A DNA stretch of 48,275 nucleotides from an uncultured Duncaniella sp. (GTDB taxonomy: Bacteria; Bacteroidota; Bacteroidia; Bacteroidales; Muribaculaceae): positions 1 through 48,275 of the forward strand of contig CAJUKP010000017.1 of assembly GCA_910587165.1 (NCBI GenBank). Reading direction: 5' to 3'. The position numbers were made by a program, and so were the translations under genes. Position 1 is the first letter of the stretch; every line of letters starts with the position of its first letter. A model generated the notes under the pieces. The model saw only the letters and a program-made list of their open reading frames with translations. It had not been told where the DNA came from and did not search any database. Below are positions 7,752 through 16,543 of this stretch, piece by piece.

Positions 7752-7782
7752 CAAAAATAGCACTTTTCAGTATAAAATCAAA
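7752..7782 (-). promoter_or_regulatory. promoter for the Dabb/HAD operon
   Basis: Minus strand TTTG (7782-7779), 19 bp, then TATTTTTG (7759-7752): a full consensus match. The leader to the ATG at 7719 would be about 27 nt. Confidence 0.7.
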
Positions 7783-7846
7783 AAAGGATGCATCATCCAT
7801 AATTGAATAACACATCCTTAGCAAGTTGATATTGTACCGGAGGCAA

Positions 7847-9985
7847 TTATCTGTTCATCACGACCTTGTCGGCCTTTCCGCCGGCAACACGGATATAGAC
7901 ACCTGCCGAAGGCGATGCCACACGTCTTCCCTGCAGATTGTAATAGACCGGAGTATCTTCACCGGCGCGGTCATCACAGATATCCGCTATGCCGGAATTA
8001 GCGTTGATGCGGAAAGCCGGATAGATGGTCTGAACCTGTGAATTGCCGGCGGCATCTGTCATTGTCAGACGCACCTGATACCATCCGTCCTCTGTCAGCC
8101 CTTCCACATCCTTGAGGCTACCCTGCCAGTAATAGCCATACTCAGGCATATAGTAATTCTCAGGGATCTCCACCACAGGCAGTTCCTTGAAGTCCTCGCT
8201 TCCGGCCGCGGCATACTCGACCTTCATTGAAGCCGGAGCCTCGCACAGCCAGTATGCCTCATCGGCATCCACATAGTTGAAATCACCGCCCGAGACCATG
8301 ATGACGCCATCAGCGCCCTTGTCAAAGCTGTTTTCAATCACCCCGTTGTTGTCACGGAACTGCAGCATGGTATAGGTGGGAGGGCATACATCCTTTCCGG
8401 ATCCGTCGGGGATCGAAACGAGAAGATTGTTGTATCCCTGCACGCCATCGACCACCACGTTGCGGTCATTGAGAAACTCGAGATTGAAAGCGCCGGTGAG
8501 CTTGCCATCGGCCTGCAGTCTGTCAAATTCCTTCTCAAATTTATCCATGTCACACACTGTCTCCTCGTCACCGACGGTGACAATAGCGGTAGTCAGTGCG
8601 TCATCGGCGCAACGGCCCTCTCCGTAGAGACCCACATAGGTGGTGGTGAAACCCAGCTCCTTCGGTTCTCCCTCACGTGCCACCATCACACCCACAGCCA
8701 CGGGTGCGGTGCCGCCAAGTGGATATTTCTGCAGGCCGGTGGATGTGCCAAAAACAGTGTTGCCGGGATAGACAAGGGGATCCGACCCTTCTTCATTCCA
8801 CCACAGAGGCGAGCCATACCGTGATGTTCCGCTCGCAAGGTAGACAAGATCATCCGTCGCCCTGTCGTATGTCACGAGAGGTGCTATGATGCTGCGGATG
8901 TCGGGCATGGAACCCCATGAAGTCACGATATCCACATCATATTCCACCTTGTTGAGCCTCGCGGCGTAGTTGAAATTCCACTTCTCGGTGTCATTGGTCT
9001 TTGGAGCCGAGAGATAGATCTTGGGTGACATCTTTCCATATAATATGAAACCCATGACATCCATCTTGCCGTTGATCAGCGGTGTGGCAGTGAATCCGAA
9101 TTCCGGCTTGGGTGTGTTGAATACCTCACATACAGGGTTGTCGGCAAAATCGTAGTCCCAACGCTTGAAATCAGTGCCATTTGCCTCAGGACGTGAGGAA
9201 GTGCCGTTGACACTCGCGCAGGTCAGATAGTATTCATCATCAAAGGTCTTCATCCATCTCACCGCACCGAAATGCCATGTCTCGTCAAGAGGGGAGACAG
9301 CGATAGACTGATACTGCTTGCCATGTGCCGTGCCTTCGACCAAACAGGTCTGATTGCCCGATGACATGGAAATTGTCCCAAGCTCATCATTGGCAATAGC
9401 GACAAAGGCCGCTACCTCGTCGACATTTGCCCCTGTATAGTCATAGAGCGAGGAGTTGTATTGTGTCTCCGGCGTAGCCTTGGGAAGCACCGGTTCCTTA
9501 CCGTCAGGAAGCACAATCGGGAATTCCACAATCTCAGTGGCCTCCGAAGGTTTGAGCTTGATCATTGTGATCTCACCTCCGTAGACGGTGATTTTCTTGA
9601 TCACATAACACGAGCCAGGCATATCAGGATCGTCCAGATTGTTGAAATTGGCTATGACATAGTACTCGCCCGGGATGACCGACTCAAACACCAGCTCGTT
9701 GCTCATCACAAACTGCGAATAGCTTTCGGCGGCGCTCGAGACCTGCAGATAGGAACAATAGTATTTCTCACTGTCGAACTCCAGACTCACGTTGACTTCC
9801 CCGGATTCCGCTCCACGTGATTTCACGTCAGGTCTACTTGTCTCCGACATCCAGAGATAGCTGAATTCTGATCCGGCCTTGGCCACGACCGGTGCTTTCT
9901 TGCCCGTCACTATTGTCGGGGCTACTCCCGCCATGACAGTAGCGGCAGAGGAGAGCAGGCAAAGCGATGCGATAATTTTTTTCAT
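7847..9985 (-). CDS. large secreted protein of unknown function with NLQG-type C-terminal tail
   Basis: 712 residues. The signal peptide is MKKIIASLCLLSSAATVMAG. The body is not recognised: beta-rich, with many aromatic and Asp/Gly residues, and a module near the end (about 600-665, EYGYYWQGSLKDVEGLTEDG...YQVRLTMTDAAGN) that resembles an Ig-like or FN3-like fold. It ends YYNLQGRRV...GVYIRVAG...DKVVMNR, the sorting-like tail shared with three other proteins here. Its start lies 37 bp after the C10 protease stop, so the pair may be one transcript and this could be a partner or substrate of the protease; that is inference only. Confidence 0.8.
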   Translation of the reverse strand: MKKIIASLCLLSSAATVMAGVAPTIVTGKKAPVVAKAGSEFSYLWMSETSRPDVKSRGAESGEVNVSLEFDSEKYYCSYLQVSSAAESYSQFVMSNELVFESVIPGEYYVIANFNNLDDPDMPGSCYVIKKITVYGGEITMIKLKPSEATEIVEFPIVLPDGKEPVLPKATPETQYNSSLYDYTGANVDEVAAFVAIANDELGTISMSSGNQTCLVEGTAHGKQYQSIAVSPLDETWHFGAVRWMKTFDDEYYLTCASVNGTSSRPEANGTDFKRWDYDFADNPVCEVFNTPKPEFGFTATPLINGKMDVMGFILYGKMSPKIYLSAPKTNDTEKWNFNYAARLNKVEYDVDIVTSWGSMPDIRSIIAPLVTYDRATDDLVYLASGTSRYGSPLWWNEEGSDPLVYPGNTVFGTSTGLQKYPLGGTAPVAVGVMVAREGEPKELGFTTTYVGLYGEGRCADDALTTAIVTVGDEETVCDMDKFEKEFDRLQADGKLTGAFNLEFLNDRNVVVDGVQGYNNLLVSIPDGSGKDVCPPTYTMLQFRDNNGVIENSFDKGADGVIMVSGGDFNYVDADEAYWLCEAPASMKVEYAAAGSEDFKELPVVEIPENYYMPEYGYYWQGSLKDVEGLTEDGWYQVRLTMTDAAGNSQVQTIYPAFRINANSGIADICDDRAGEDTPVYYNLQGRRVASPSAGVYIRVAGGKADKVVMNR

Positions 9986-10022
9986 TGATGATACTGTTAT
10001 TATATTTGATTGTTTAGGTTGA

Positions 10023-12353
10023 TCAGTCTGAAACTATTTTTGATACGGTTCCTGAACATACTCTTATGTAGACATTTCCTCTTACCGGATTGTCCACCCT
10101 GAATCCCTGCAGATTATAGTAAACCGCCTCACCGCTGTCTGCCTCTATGCAGTCCAATGAAGCCATGGGAGCGCGGAAAGGATACAGCTCGCTCACAAAC
10201 GGCGATGACGCTTCCGCAGAGTGGACGGCAAGGGAATATGTGCGTTCCGGATCAAGCCCATCCACATTCCCCTTGACCGACAGACTCACGGACTGTCCGG
10301 GGGCAATGACCACTTCCGAAGCATCGGCAAGAAACTTGACAATCCCTCCGTCGGCATCAATCACAGCAACACTCAGGCTGCCGTCGAAATAGCCCTTCGT
10401 GCAGATTGCCTTGAATGTGAACGATATATCCTGACCTCCGACAGTCATAACCGATCCGGAAGATGCAAGCTTACGGTTGATGCGGACGTCTGTGATCTCA
10501 AGCTCGGCACTTACTCCTTTGTCTATCACAATGACCGGAACCGGAATGCTCACAAGCATGAACTTCTCATTGATTATTCCGAACTGATACGAGCCAGGTT
10601 CCACATCAGGAAATGTGCCGTTCCATGTAAGCCGGCCTGTCTCTCCGTCTTCAAGAACGATGGATTTGCCATCGAGCTGGGCTGCCAGTAAACCGTAGGA
10701 ATTGATCAGTACGGGGACAAGCACCGTAGGTTCGTCATCAAGCACATGGGATCTACAGGTCACTCCGATCTCCACAGGCTCTCCATTGACTATTATATCC
10801 CGGTCGATCTCCACATCTTCCACAGTGACTGCATAGCTGTCATCTGCCACATCAATTATGAAACCTTCACCGGAGCAACTGACAGTCATCCGCGAACGCA
10901 GGAACAAGGTCTGTGGCATATCAATCCACTCACCATCCCCTATCCTGTAGGCCGGTGTCACAAGATACTTCCCTGAATCCGGCATCTCCTTACCTCTGAC
11001 CGTGAAGCTCGCTATCGACTCTCCCTGATTCACTTTATACTCCTGGGTCGCTGCTACAAACAGGGTGTCACCGGATTCCGTTCCTGTAAGCTTCAATCCC
11101 GGGGTGAAAGAGAGAGGCACTATGGACATATTGAACATTCCGGCCCTTATAATTCCGGACGATACACCGAAAAGGAGGTTGGATGAACGGGAATAATCCA
11201 GTTTCCCAGGGACAAACATTCCGAAACAGAGCATCTTCTCGACAGGGTCAGCCTCCATCCCGACTGCAGGAACCAATCCGAATATGGCCGACTGCTCCAT
11301 ATTGAAGCCCGTAGCCTCCGCACCATTTCCGATATACTCCGGATTAAGAAGATTGGCAAGGAAATATCCGTCACTCACACCGCTCCAGCCCCAGTTGAAA
11401 TGAAAATAGGCATTCCCGTTATCATACCTGTAGCCGTCGCAAACAAAAGCATGACCACCCAAAGGGCTGAAACCATAGTAGAGCACCGGTCGGCCTTGGC
11501 TAAGCTCATCATATATCATCTCCGACCATCTGTCTATCCTGTAAAAATCGCGATACTGCAGATCAAGACTTTTTGAAAAACCGAAATATTCCGTCAGACC
11601 GATGGCCGCACTCATATCCGTCGCGCCGGAAAAAACAGGGGAATAATCCATCTCCACAGCCATTCCACACGCAAGCATAAGCTCCGCCACAGCCTGGCAC
11701 CCGCTTTCAGCCGACTGCCCGTCATACACATCTGACATTTTAGAATAATCAAACTCCTTTCCGTCGAAATCGTAGCTGAGAGTCCCACCTCCGGTGCTCC
11801 AACCGTATGAGACACTGCCATGTCCGCTGTGAGGATAGTCCATAGTCTTGAACACCTGAGCCATAGCCGTAGCGACACATCCCGTGAGTGTATGCTCGCC
11901 ATTAATCTCAGGAGTGAGATTGTTGTATGGAGCTCCTTGATCCCACTTGGTTCTGACCAGCGCCTCTATGTCCGGACCGGCCTGCCGGGGTGACTTTTCC
12001 AGCACTGCTCCGGCCGCCACCTGAGCGTCGAAAGCCGCAAGCATATCAAGCATTGCAGGTGCAGCGTTCTCGTATGAGAATCCACCTCTGTCTCCCCATG
12101 CCACCACAGCGGGATAAGCATCATCTGCCGGAAGCACCATAAACCCATCTCCAGCTGATGAATCAAATATATAGTAACCTCCGTTAGCACCGGTGAAAAC
12201 CGGGGTACGCTCTACCGTAGAGATACCTCTCACCTGTTTCATCCCTTTGGTAGTAGCCCTTGCCAAAGCCTCTTCCGCGGACAAATGCTCTGCATAGCAG
12301 CCTAAGCTATTCAGCAGCATGAACGCACCGGCCATACAATAATAAAGTTTCAT
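10023..12353 (-). CDS. C10 family (streptopain-like) cysteine protease, secreted
   Basis: 776 residues. After a signal peptide (cut near residue 20-22) comes a propeptide of the Spi/streptopain type (about 22-130; GGYYIFDSSAGDGFMVLPAD), then the peptidase. Catalytic Cys159 lies in LTGCVATAMAQ, catalytic His301 in GGHAFVCDGY, and NWGWSG at 320-325 supplies the conserved Asn/Trp. The remaining 430 residues are beta-rich accessory modules ending in the YYNLQGFRV...VYIRVCSG tail. The family is made as a zymogen and cleaves proteins outside the cell; SpeB and the Bacteroides fragilis proteases are examples. All key residues are present. First gene of a likely pair with the 712-residue protein. Confidence 0.92.
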   Translation of the reverse strand: MKLYYCMAGAFMLLNSLGCYAEHLSAEEALARATTKGMKQVRGISTVERTPVFTGANGGYYIFDSSAGDGFMVLPADDAYPAVVAWGDRGGFSYENAAPAMLDMLAAFDAQVAAGAVLEKSPRQAGPDIEALVRTKWDQGAPYNNLTPEINGEHTLTGCVATAMAQVFKTMDYPHSGHGSVSYGWSTGGGTLSYDFDGKEFDYSKMSDVYDGQSAESGCQAVAELMLACGMAVEMDYSPVFSGATDMSAAIGLTEYFGFSKSLDLQYRDFYRIDRWSEMIYDELSQGRPVLYYGFSPLGGHAFVCDGYRYDNGNAYFHFNWGWSGVSDGYFLANLLNPEYIGNGAEATGFNMEQSAIFGLVPAVGMEADPVEKMLCFGMFVPGKLDYSRSSNLLFGVSSGIIRAGMFNMSIVPLSFTPGLKLTGTESGDTLFVAATQEYKVNQGESIASFTVRGKEMPDSGKYLVTPAYRIGDGEWIDMPQTLFLRSRMTVSCSGEGFIIDVADDSYAVTVEDVEIDRDIIVNGEPVEIGVTCRSHVLDDEPTVLVPVLINSYGLLAAQLDGKSIVLEDGETGRLTWNGTFPDVEPGSYQFGIINEKFMLVSIPVPVIVIDKGVSAELEITDVRINRKLASSGSVMTVGGQDISFTFKAICTKGYFDGSLSVAVIDADGGIVKFLADASEVVIAPGQSVSLSVKGNVDGLDPERTYSLAVHSAEASSPFVSELYPFRAPMASLDCIEADSGEAVYYNLQGFRVDNPVRGNVYIRVCSGTVSKIVSD

Positions 12354-12563
12354 TGTGATAAAGTGATATTATGCACAAATCCCCGATTGACCACGAAAGT
12401 CAGTGGAAACTGTGGAAAATAGATGAACGTAATTTTTTTAATTCTTATCTTTTCGTATTATCTGATGACAGCGTTTTCTGACAGCTTTGTAAACCACAAG
12501 GGTCGAAATTGTATTTTTTAACTTTATTCTGTCTATTTGTGATGTTTTCTTGTTTATCCACAA

Positions 12564-12595
12564 CAAAAGTATGCGATTTATTCTATATCTGCAAC
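12564..12595 (-). promoter_or_regulatory. candidate promoter for the C10 protease gene
   Basis: Minus strand GTTG (12595-12592), 20 bp, then TACTTTTG (12571-12564). The -7 box is a full match and the -33 is one base off. The leader to 12353 would be about 205 nt. Confidence 0.45.
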
Positions 12596-12695
12596 TTTTT
12601 TCTACAATTTTTCACTATCCGTCACTATTTTTTCATTAATATCCATCATCGGCCACATCCCGAGTACTTCCTGAGAGGCGTTTTTCCCGGGTGTA

Positions 12696-12727
12696 TTTGG
12701 CAATAACAAAACTTTTTGCTACTTTTG
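12696..12727 (+). promoter_or_regulatory. promoter for the adhesin-like gene at 12913
   Basis: TTTG at 12696-12699, 20 bp, then TACTTTTG at 12720-12727, a full match to the Bacteroidetes sigma consensus. The leader would be about 180 nt and holds a short palindrome. Confidence 0.65.
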
Positions 12728-12912
12728 AGGCGAAAAATCTTTCAAAACGAAAAGCGGAGACGCAAAATGTCAACCGTTTGAAACGGTTCAGGCATTTCAT
12801 CCGCCCATATTGACTATGCGGCAAGCGGTCTTTTTCCGTCCGCATTCCACCATCATCAATCCACCGACATAAAGTATTTCTCACTGATACACCAATCCAA
12901 TCTAAATTATAA

Positions 12913-15378
12913 ATGAAGAAAGTTTTCTATTATGCTCTCGCCGGCACTATCCTGCTTGGCTCAGGCATGGAGATGTCGGCTGTCGAACCTTTCCAGAAGG
13001 GCAAGACACCACCCCGCCACCGCGTGGCATCAGGTATGTCGCGTCAGATAGCGAAAGCACCCACAGCCTCCACAGTGATAGAGGAGGACTTCTCCCGGTT
13101 TTCTGACGGAAGCGAAGAGGCTCCCGGCGAAATCATAGTCAATCCCGACGGCGGCTACATTCTGTCGTCAGAGATGACAGCACAGCCCGGTTGGCGAGGC
13201 CTTGGCCTGCGTCCCGCCGGAGGATCCGTGCTCGTAGCTCCATACATCTATGACGATGGCTACGGCGATGGACCTATGCCACACGACGGATATATCTCCA
13301 CCCCGGCCACGCCTCTCGGCGGAACCGCCACCCTTACTTTCAAGGCCAAAGCCAAGAAAGCAGGTTCGGAACTTTGGGTCTCGATATGTGATGACTACAA
13401 TGGCCCCTCCGACTCAGAAGACTTCTACCCCACCGAGGAGTGGAAAGAATACACTTTCGTGACCACAGAAGGCGCCCTCGACGAGGAGTCGTATTTCCAG
13501 TTCCGCCCCACCTCTCTGGGCGAGGTGTTCATCGACGATATCAAGGTTGATTTCGTCAGAGACCGTATTATGTCACCCTACGGCCTCCCGGCCACCAACG
13601 TGTCTTCCACCGAGTTCATCGCCAACTGGGAAGAGACCGGCGCTCCGGAATACCTCCTGAGTGTCTACTCGATAATCCCCGACGTGAATCCGATCGTGGG
13701 AACAATTTCCGAGAACTTCGACGGCATAACTCCCGATGCCGCGGACAAGAATATACCCGAAGGATGGACCATGGAATTTGACGGGAAAGCCTTGACCGGC
13801 GAGAACGGACAATTCTATTCCGCACCCCAGGCTTTTGTGTTCGACACAGAGAAGGATCTCATTGTATCACCCGCAAGCCCATATCCCCTCAACCATGTCT
13901 CATTCTGGCTGAAACCTTCAGCCTGGAGCGATAGCGACAGCAATATGTCTCTTCTCCGCGTCGAAGTCTACGGTTCCGAGACAGGAACATGGACTCCCAT
14001 AGCCCATATCCCCTATTACTATGCCCAGCAGAACGGAGGTTTCTATGAATTCACTGCCGACGCTCTCGGCACCGACGCCACCGCGATAAAGATGGTTCTT
14101 GTTCAGAAGGGTCAAGTGGATTTCTATGTTGACGACATAAGCCTCAGCTACGCATCAACAGGAACACGCAAGGATATCCTCGTCGACAGCCCTGTGACCT
14201 CGAGCGGCGTATCTGTGAAAGGAATCGACCCCACCGGTGATACATATTATTATGTGAAAGCCTCTGAGGACGGACTCGTATCAACCCCGAGCAACAAAAT
14301 CTGGGTAGACGGTATCACCGGACTCCAGCCTGCTGTCAACGAGGCTACTGACGTGACCTCTGTTTCATTCACCGCCAACTGGCAGCCTCTCGGCCATGCC
14401 ACTGACTACAAGGTGGAGACCTATACGTTCACATACGCAAACGAGGATATGGCCGATGTGCTTGTGCTCGAGGAATCGTTTGACAACATCAACGAGGGCA
14501 CACTCCAGAATCCCGGTTACGACTGGGTGTCACCCTTCGACTTCTCATCCAAGGGCTGGGCATCCACCGGCTGGTGTGCATCCGAGCCTGCATGGATAAA
14601 GGGTATGGCCGGCACACGTGGCACATCATGGATAGGCACAGCCGGACTCGTTTATTCTCCGCTTCTGGATCTCAGCTGCAACGGCGGCGAGGGTTTTGAT
14701 GTCGAGCTTACAGTCTGCACGACAGTGGCAAACCTCTCCGAACTCGGCATCCCTGACATCAATGAGTCCGAAGGCGTGTTTGCCATGGTGCTCAGATCGC
14801 CCACCGACAACCAGGCCATCGCAAGCGGCCTTCTCGAAACTCCGGTCAAAGGCATGAACTCCGGAAAGATCCATGTGGATACACGCGGTGTCGAGGATCT
14901 GTCGAAAGTCTATGTGGCTCTGATGAACAAGAGCGGTACAGCTTTCTATGTGGATCATGTCCGCATCACCCAGTCGCTCCGTAAAGGCGAGGAGCTCAGA
15001 TGCCCCCTTTCCATCACCACCACCGGCAACACCTCCACAACATTCGACGGACTTGACCCCCGCTCGGATCACGGCTATGTGGTGACAGCCTCTACCTCGC
15101 GCGAATACACCTCATACGTATCCCTCCCCTCCGAGATGCAGATTGTGCGCACATCGACAGGTATCGAGAATGTGGCCGTAGGCTCAGGTCCATCCGCCAC
15201 AGCCATAGCCTCAAACGGCGCCATAGTGATTGAAGCTTCCAATGCCACCGCATGGAACATCTTCACCCCGGCCGGCATCCTTGTCAAGTCGGGACGCGGA
15301 CAGGCAAGTGTCGGCACCACTCCCGGCATATACATTGTCAGCCTCGGCACACACACCGTCAAGCTTCTCGTGAAATAA
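12913..15378 (+). CDS. secreted multi-domain adhesin-like protein (choice-of-anchor J / FN3) with sorting domain
   Basis: 821 residues. The signal peptide is MKKVFYYALAGTILLGSGME. Three jelly-roll modules of the choice-of-anchor-J (cleaved-adhesin) type are visible, starting near 57 (VIEEDFSRFSDG), 260 (ENFDGI) and 520 (EESFDNI), each ending in a YVDDI/FIDDI/YVDHV strand. Two FN3-like linkers (SSTEFIANWEETGAPEYLLSV and TSVSFTANWQPLGHATDYKV) sit between them. The C-terminus (WNIFTPAGILVKSGRG...PGIYIVSLGTHTVKLLVK) looks like a classical type IX sorting domain. A cell-surface binding role is likely; the ligand is unknown. Single gene with its own promoter and a terminator at 15405. Confidence 0.85.
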   Translation: MKKVFYYALAGTILLGSGMEMSAVEPFQKGKTPPRHRVASGMSRQIAKAPTASTVIEEDFSRFSDGSEEAPGEIIVNPDGGYILSSEMTAQPGWRGLGLRPAGGSVLVAPYIYDDGYGDGPMPHDGYISTPATPLGGTATLTFKAKAKKAGSELWVSICDDYNGPSDSEDFYPTEEWKEYTFVTTEGALDEESYFQFRPTSLGEVFIDDIKVDFVRDRIMSPYGLPATNVSSTEFIANWEETGAPEYLLSVYSIIPDVNPIVGTISENFDGITPDAADKNIPEGWTMEFDGKALTGENGQFYSAPQAFVFDTEKDLIVSPASPYPLNHVSFWLKPSAWSDSDSNMSLLRVEVYGSETGTWTPIAHIPYYYAQQNGGFYEFTADALGTDATAIKMVLVQKGQVDFYVDDISLSYASTGTRKDILVDSPVTSSGVSVKGIDPTGDTYYYVKASEDGLVSTPSNKIWVDGITGLQPAVNEATDVTSVSFTANWQPLGHATDYKVETYTFTYANEDMADVLVLEESFDNINEGTLQNPGYDWVSPFDFSSKGWASTGWCASEPAWIKGMAGTRGTSWIGTAGLVYSPLLDLSCNGGEGFDVELTVCTTVANLSELGIPDINESEGVFAMVLRSPTDNQAIASGLLETPVKGMNSGKIHVDTRGVEDLSKVYVALMNKSGTAFYVDHVRITQSLRKGEELRCPLSITTTGNTSTTFDGLDPRSDHGYVVTASTSREYTSYVSLPSEMQIVRTSTGIENVAVGSGPSATAIASNGAIVIEASNATAWNIFTPAGILVKSGRGQASVGTTPGIYIVSLGTHTVKLLVK

Positions 15379-15404
15379 ACGTAACAACGACACCCCAACT
15401 TATC

Positions 15405-15457
15405 AACATCCGGGCATTTTCTCAAAGGAATGTCCGGATGTTTTGTATTTTTTTGTA
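15405..15457 (+). terminator. terminator after the adhesin-like gene
   Basis: 14-nt arms at 15405-15418 and 15429-15442 (AACATCCGGGCATT / AATGTCCGGATGTT, one mismatch) followed by a T-rich run to about 15455. The run merges into the TATTTTTG box ahead of murB. Confidence 0.75.
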
Positions 15458-15468
15458 TTTTTGCACCT

Positions 15469-16485
15469 ATGATTAAGTCCTACCAGAATTTCGACCTCTC
15501 CGGCCACAACACTTTCGCCATGAAAGTGAAGTGTGGCTGCTTCATGGAATACGACGCCGCTGCCGATATCCCATTCATATTCTCCTCCATACGTAAAGAC
15601 ATCGACGTGATCCACATAGGCGGGGGTAGCAATCTGCTCTTCACAGCCGACTTTCCCGGCATTGTGCTCCATAGCGCCATCCGGTTCATCAGGGAAACCG
15701 GCCGGGAAGGAAACACCGTGTTTGTCGAGGCGGGCTCCGGAGTGGTGATGGACGAATTCATATCACACCTCTGCAGCCGCGGACTCTGGGGACTTGAGAA
15801 CCTCTCGGGAATTCCCGGCGAGGTGGGCGCATCGGCAGTGCAGAATGTAGGTGCATACGGAGTGGAGGCTGCCGACGCTATTGTAAGCGTCAACACTTTC
15901 GACACCCTCAACAACGAGTTTGTCACGATCCCCGCATCCGACTGCTCCTACGGCTACCGGGACTCGATATTCAAACGTCCGGGCTACAAAGGCCGATATA
16001 TAATCCACTCTGTCACATTCCGGCTGTCGGCAATTCCCACCCCCGACATCTCGTATCCCGCCCTCCGCGACAGTTTCGCCACACCGCCGTCCACACCTGC
16101 CGAGGTGAGGGAGGCCGTGATCAAGGTGCGCGATTCCAAACTCCCCGATCCGGCAACAGTGCCGAGCGCCGGAAGCTTCTTCAAGAATCCTGTGATAAGT
16201 TCCTCGCAGTTCGACCGGGTCAAAGAGGCCGCAGGTGATCTGGCTGTCCCCCATTACGATGCCGAAGGAGGCATCAAGGTTCCCGCCGCATGGCTCATCG
16301 ACCAATGCGGTTGGAAAGGATACTCTGACGGCAATGTGGCCGTATGGCATCTCCAGCCGCTTGTCATAGTCAATCCGGAGCGCAAAGCGACCCCTGCCGA
16401 GGTGATCGGACTCGAGAAACGCATCATTGACTCTGTAAGCTCCCGTTTCGGAATCACACTCTCACCCGAGGTCGAACACATTTAG
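15469..16485 (+). CDS. murB: UDP-N-acetylenolpyruvoylglucosamine reductase
   Basis: 338 residues from the ATG at 15469; a longer frame from 15430 runs into the terminator and is rejected. The FAD enzyme reduces enolpyruvyl-UDP-GlcNAc with NADPH to UDP-MurNAc, the second committed step of peptidoglycan synthesis. FAD loop GGGSNLLF is at 51-58, IPGEVGASAVQNVGAYG follows, YGYRDSIFK contains Arg164, and SAGSFFKNP contains the proton-donor Ser236. The YGYRDS insert marks it as an E. coli-like type I MurB. murA follows after 58 bp, pairing the first two committed steps in reverse order. Confidence 0.95.
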   Translation: MIKSYQNFDLSGHNTFAMKVKCGCFMEYDAAADIPFIFSSIRKDIDVIHIGGGSNLLFTADFPGIVLHSAIRFIRETGREGNTVFVEAGSGVVMDEFISHLCSRGLWGLENLSGIPGEVGASAVQNVGAYGVEAADAIVSVNTFDTLNNEFVTIPASDCSYGYRDSIFKRPGYKGRYIIHSVTFRLSAIPTPDISYPALRDSFATPPSTPAEVREAVIKVRDSKLPDPATVPSAGSFFKNPVISSSQFDRVKEAAGDLAVPHYDAEGGIKVPAAWLIDQCGWKGYSDGNVAVWHLQPLVIVNPERKATPAEVIGLEKRIIDSVSSRFGITLSPEVEHI

Positions 16486-16543
16486 CATTCCATGCATTAA
16501 CAAAGTATAAACATCCACCAACATCACACATCCACCACAGATC

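Larger units (their letters stand above)
12354..12912. other. 559-bp divergent AT-rich intergenic region
   Basis: No credible gene. It separates the divergent protease and adhesin-like genes. It carries a strong plus-strand promoter at 12696-12727, a weaker minus-strand promoter at 12564-12595, and a small hairpin (AACCGTTTGAAACGGTT near 12769) in the plus-strand leader. Confidence 0.6.
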
